From Flavobacterium pectinovorum (GTDB lineage Bacteria > Bacteroidota > Bacteroidia > Flavobacteriales > Flavobacteriaceae): a stretch of DNA of 64,000 nt. Both the position numbers and the translations under genes were made by a program. This document shows, in pieces, positions 61,271 to 64,000 of this stretch. Under the pieces are notes generated by a model. The model worked only from the letters and a program-made list of their open reading frames with translations, had not been told where the DNA came from and did not search any database. The DNA is taken from the NCBI RefSeq assembly GCF_900142715.1, contig NZ_FRBX01000002.1, positions 248,001 through 312,000 of the forward strand, given 5' to 3'. Every line of letters begins with the position of its first letter. Position 1 is the first letter of the stretch.

Positions 61271-61455
61271 ATTCTGTTTTAAGCGTTTAAGTATGAAAGA
61301 ATGACTTTTTAATTAAAAATTGAGAATTAAAAATTAAAAATTGTTTGGCGTAATTACCGCTAAGCTAAATCAATACAAAGCTTTGCGAACTTTGTGTTTT
61401 TATAAAATCCGATATGTAAAAAACTTTGCGAACTTTGCGGTTAAATAGCAATTGT
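61271..61455. repeat. Non-coding gap with ctttgcgaactttgcggt repeat
   Basis: aagctttgcgaactttgtg (61379-61397) and aactttgcgaactttgcggttaaat (about 61423-61447) match the phrase found at 23276-23364 but lack the tcccgatagctatcggga palindrome. An aattaaaaattgagaattaaaaatt low-complexity stretch precedes it. No gene was seen. Confidence 0.65.
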
Positions 61456-62340
61456 TTACTTTGATTTTAACTGATTCCAGAAATCAAAATAATTGAACCA
61501 TTGCAACGGATATTTTTGAAGCATAGATTCTACACTTTCTATATATGATTTTAAAAGGGCTTTTTCATCACGATGTTTTACAACGGCCTCGCGTGCGTAC
61601 AAATGATAGTGTAAGTTGGGCTCTTTCATTACATAAACAAAAACAACCGGAACTTTTAAGCGCGATGCAATTAAAAACGGACCTGCCGGGAAATTAGCTT
61701 CTTCGCCTAATATTTTTTCTGACAGCGATTTTGTTCCTTCAAAATAACGATCGCCAGTAAAACAAACCAATTCATTATTGGCCAAAGCAGCATTTATCTC
61801 AAAAATATGGGATAAATCTTCTCTGATAATGATGAATTTTACGGTAGGTTTTTGAGTAACGCTTTCCAGATAATTCTTAATAGCGGAATGTTCTAAATCT
61901 GTAGTGACCAGATTAATTTGAAAATCGATGTCGATATCACCTAAAAAATGTTCGGCGATTTCAAAATTTCCAATGTGCGCGCTAATTAAAACGCCGCCTT
62001 TTTTTTCTGCTAAAAGGTTTTTTAAAATTTCGATTCCGTCAAATTCGTAGGTAAATTTATTTCGCATTCCTGCCGAAATAGAAATTTTATCAATAATAGT
62101 TTGCCCAAAAGTATAATAACTTTTGAAAACCATTTTTTTAGATTTGAAATTGGAATATTTTAGCCTTTCTTTAAAATAATAAGAAATTGCCCTGTTGCTT
62201 TTCTTTAAGAACAAAAAGTAATAAGAGGCAACAAAATAAAGTAATACATAAGCGGACTTGACACCCGCTTTTTGTATTAAAAAAACGAATATTTTATAGC
62301 CTAAAACTGTTCCTTTTGATTTGCCATCCCATTGACTCAT
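61456..62340 (-). CDS. LpxL/HtrB-family lipid acyltransferase
   Basis: 294 residues of the lysophospholipid acyltransferase superfamily. The catalytic line GGVLISAHIGNFEIAEHFLG has His122 and Glu127 (HX4E, as in LpxL), followed by VCFTGDRYFEGTK and AGPFLIASRLKVPVVFVYVM. An N-terminal hydrophobic stretch anchors it. In aryl-polyene clusters such enzymes attach the polyene or a fatty acyl chain to a lipid. It ends 185 bp before the oxidoreductase gene; its start shares one base with the ACP gene stop. Confidence 0.87.
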   Translation of the reverse strand: MSQWDGKSKGTVLGYKIFVFLIQKAGVKSAYVLLYFVASYYFLFLKKSNRAISYYFKERLKYSNFKSKKMVFKSYYTFGQTIIDKISISAGMRNKFTYEFDGIEILKNLLAEKKGGVLISAHIGNFEIAEHFLGDIDIDFQINLVTTDLEHSAIKNYLESVTQKPTVKFIIIREDLSHIFEINAALANNELVCFTGDRYFEGTKSLSEKILGEEANFPAGPFLIASRLKVPVVFVYVMKEPNLHYHLYAREAVVKHRDEKALLKSYIESVESMLQKYPLQWFNYFDFWNQLKSK

Positions 62341-62594
62341 TAAACAGCTTTAGCTTTTAGTTTGTTTTCTATAAGGTCGTAGAAAGTTTGAAAAGAGGAA
62401 ATTCCAACAAAATCAGCTTCAACTAATTTTACACCAAAGGTTGCTTCAATAGAAACAACTAAATCAACATAGTCTAAACTATCTAACCCTAGTGTATCTT
62501 TTAAATTTGCGTCTGGTTCAATGTCATCATTGTCTACTTCAAATTCATCAACCAAAAAACCATTAATTTTTTTTATTATTTCTTCTTTATTCAT
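62340..62594 (-). CDS. Second acyl carrier protein
   Basis: 84 residues, acidic, with the phosphopantetheine Ser39 in TLGLDSLDYVDLVVSIE. It differs from the ACP at 49632-49889. It is placed 4 bp after the ketosynthase gene and shares one base with the acyltransferase gene, so these three form a tight unit. Confidence 0.95.
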   Translation of the reverse strand: MNKEEIIKKINGFLVDEFEVDNDDIEPDANLKDTLGLDSLDYVDLVVSIEATFGVKLVEADFVGISSFQTFYDLIENKLKAKAV

Positions 62595-62598
62595 TGCT

Positions 62599-63822
62599 TC
62601 ATTTAAACTTTTTAACTACCAGTGCAGAATTGGTTCCTCCAAATCCGAAGGAATTCGACAAAAATATATCAATTTTTCTATTTAACGTAGTTTTAACTAA
62701 ATTTAATTTAGCAGAGTCTTCGTCTGTGTTTTCCAAATTGATATTGGGAGCTATAAAATCGTGCTGCATCATCAATGTCGAATAGATAATTTCGCTTGCT
62801 CCGGCCATCCAGCATTCGTGGCCGGTCATTGATTTTGTTGAGCTTACATAAGGATTGCTTTCGCCAAAAACTTCAAAAATAGCTTTTGCTTCATTGCTGT
62901 CTCCAACAGGGGTTGAAGTCGCATGCGCATTGATATAATCGATATCGGCAGCTTTTAATTGTGCATCATCAAGCGCTCTTTGCATAGCGGTTGCCGGGCC
63001 TTCAACATTTGGGGTCGAAATATGACCACCGTTTGATGAGAAACCGTAGCCCGCAACTTCTGCAATAATTGTTGCGCCACGTGCAATTGCCGATTCGTAG
63101 CTTTCTAATATTAACGTTGCGCCGCCGCCACTCGGAATTAACCCGTCGCGATCAGCATCAAAAGGTCTTGACGCCTTTTGGGGTTCGCCTTCTCTTGCAG
63201 AAAAAACACCTAAACCATCAAAACTGCACATGGCATATTTGTTGATTTCCTGTGCGCCTCCACAAATAATAATATCCTGAAAGCCGCTTTTTATTAAAAA
63301 ATAAGCCAGTCCAATAGAATGTGAACCACTTGCACAAGCGGCACTGATGGTAAGATTAATACCACGAAGTTTAAAAATCGTAGACAAATTCATCGTTACT
63401 GTAGAATTCATCGATTTAAAAATTGCACCAGAACCTATCAGGGCTGTATCTTTTTTCTCACGAACAATATCTGTAGCATCGATAATAGCTTTTGAGACAC
63501 TATCATTTCCATACATAATACCTACTTCGCGATCGTCAAAAAAAGCATCATCAATATTGGCATTTTTTAGTGCTTCGATGGTAGCCATGTACGCATATTC
63601 GGTTTCTTCACCAATACTCATACGTTGTCTTCTGGTCAATAAAGATTTTAAATCGGTTTTAGGCACCATACCCGTTAAGGCTGATTGAAAACCAAATTCT
63701 TTTCTTTCAGAATCAAACTGAATACCAGATTTTCCGTTATATAAAGACTCCTTTACTTCATCTAAAGAAGTACCTATACAGGAATAAATTCCCATTCCGG
63801 TAATTACAACTCTCTTATTCAT
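62599..63822 (-). CDS. Beta-ketoacyl-ACP synthase (FabF type)
   Basis: 407 residues with the full triad: Cys163 (TISAACASGSHSIG), His300 (INAHATSTPVGDSN) and His335 (TKSMTGHECWMAGASE). The N-terminus VVITGMGIYSCIG is normal for FabF. It is the most upstream cluster gene visible in the window and probably pairs with the ACP 4 bp downstream. The next gene upstream is beyond the window. Confidence 0.93.
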   Translation of the reverse strand: MNKRVVITGMGIYSCIGTSLDEVKESLYNGKSGIQFDSERKEFGFQSALTGMVPKTDLKSLLTRRQRMSIGEETEYAYMATIEALKNANIDDAFFDDREVGIMYGNDSVSKAIIDATDIVREKKDTALIGSGAIFKSMNSTVTMNLSTIFKLRGINLTISAACASGSHSIGLAYFLIKSGFQDIIICGGAQEINKYAMCSFDGLGVFSAREGEPQKASRPFDADRDGLIPSGGGATLILESYESAIARGATIIAEVAGYGFSSNGGHISTPNVEGPATAMQRALDDAQLKAADIDYINAHATSTPVGDSNEAKAIFEVFGESNPYVSSTKSMTGHECWMAGASEIIYSTLMMQHDFIAPNINLENTDEDSAKLNLVKTTLNRKIDIFLSNSFGFGGTNSALVVKKFK

Positions 63823-63864
63823 GGTCTTTTTATAAGTAATTTTTTTCCTTTAAGTATATTTTTT

Positions 63865-64000
63865 AACACATAGAAACATAGCTTTTGTAAACTCAAAAAG
63901 GCGTTTCACTTTATTTAAAATAAACAATAGTATCTATGTGAAAGAAATATTTTTCTCTTTGCATTCTATTTTGCACATATCGCGATAGCTATCGGGACTA
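63865..64000. repeat. Repeat element with aacacatagaaacatag end (copy 2, cut by window)
   Basis: The left end aacacatagaaacatag (63865-63881) and aaaaaggcgtttcact (63895-63910) match copy 1 at 46223-46368. A cgcgatagctatcggga palindrome (63981-63997) of the TCCCGA family lies near the window end, as in copy 1 where such a hairpin sits inside. No gene was seen in 63823-64000. Confidence 0.7.

Noticed and set aside
1..64000. tRNA, rRNA or riboswitch genes
   Set aside because: No cloverleaf with a GTTCRANNC-type arm, no rRNA segments and no recognisable riboswitch core were seen by eye; a covariance-model scan was not possible.

Overview
The window looks like a chromosomal segment of a Flavobacterium (Bacteroidota), probably close to F. 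johnsoniae. The evidence is very AT-rich DNA, Bacteroidota-type promoters (TTG, a 16-22 bp gap, then TAnnTTTG) and dialkylresorcinol/flexirubin pigment genes. A SprE/PorW-type gliding and type IX secretion lipoprotein sits just upstream of an ATP synthase operon that lacks atpD and atpC. Species-level assignment is inference. No rRNA, tRNA, CRISPR array, transposase or prophage was seen.

Layout. Positions 1-8.8 kb hold mixed housekeeping genes: a partial ORF6N-domain gene, a PaaK/CapK-like ligase, purD, upp, a DUF4254 gene, a GT9 glycosyltransferase, two small hypotheticals and a PaaE-like reductase. Positions 8.9-11.2 kb hold a permease-like membrane protein and an ABC ATPase. Positions 11.3-20.2 kb run sprE, bactofilin, atpZ, an AtpI-position membrane protein and atpBEFHAG, ending at a clear terminator. 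Positions 20.2-20.7 kb hold a structured non-coding stretch with three tandem 88-89 bp units. Positions 20.8-33.8 kb hold a GNAT, a flippase, dut, a nucleotidyltransferase, a TPR protein, a DUF4292-like lipoprotein, an EnvC-like protein, a CBS protein, rbfA, a LolC-like permease, a MATE pump, a two-gene orphan cassette and dusB.

Positions 33.9-63.8 kb are a nearly continuous minus-strand block of about 29 genes, interpreted as a flexirubin (aryl polyene plus dialkylresorcinol) cluster. It encodes an adenylating ligase, two CrtI-like FAD oxidoreductases, two acyl carrier proteins, three complete ketosynthases and two ketosynthase-like proteins without the catalytic residues. It also encodes three hot-dog dehydratase-like proteins, a thioesterase, DarA and DarB, an LpxL-like acyltransferase, a GT2-DUF2062 protein, LolA, an MMPL-PlsC fusion exporter, an ABC-2 transporter and several proteins of unknown role. 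The ammonia-lyase and ketoacyl reductase expected for this pathway are not in the window, so the cluster probably continues past 64 kb.

How it fits together. The likely logic is that an aromatic starter is activated and extended on ACPs by ketosynthase and dehydratase pairs into an aryl polyene. DarB and DarA make the dialkylresorcinol, and acyltransferases join or decorate the parts. The MMPL, LolA and lipoprotein set then carries the pigment to the outer membrane. Intergenic DNA carries several families of short dispersed palindromes, which are the main structure not explained by genes.
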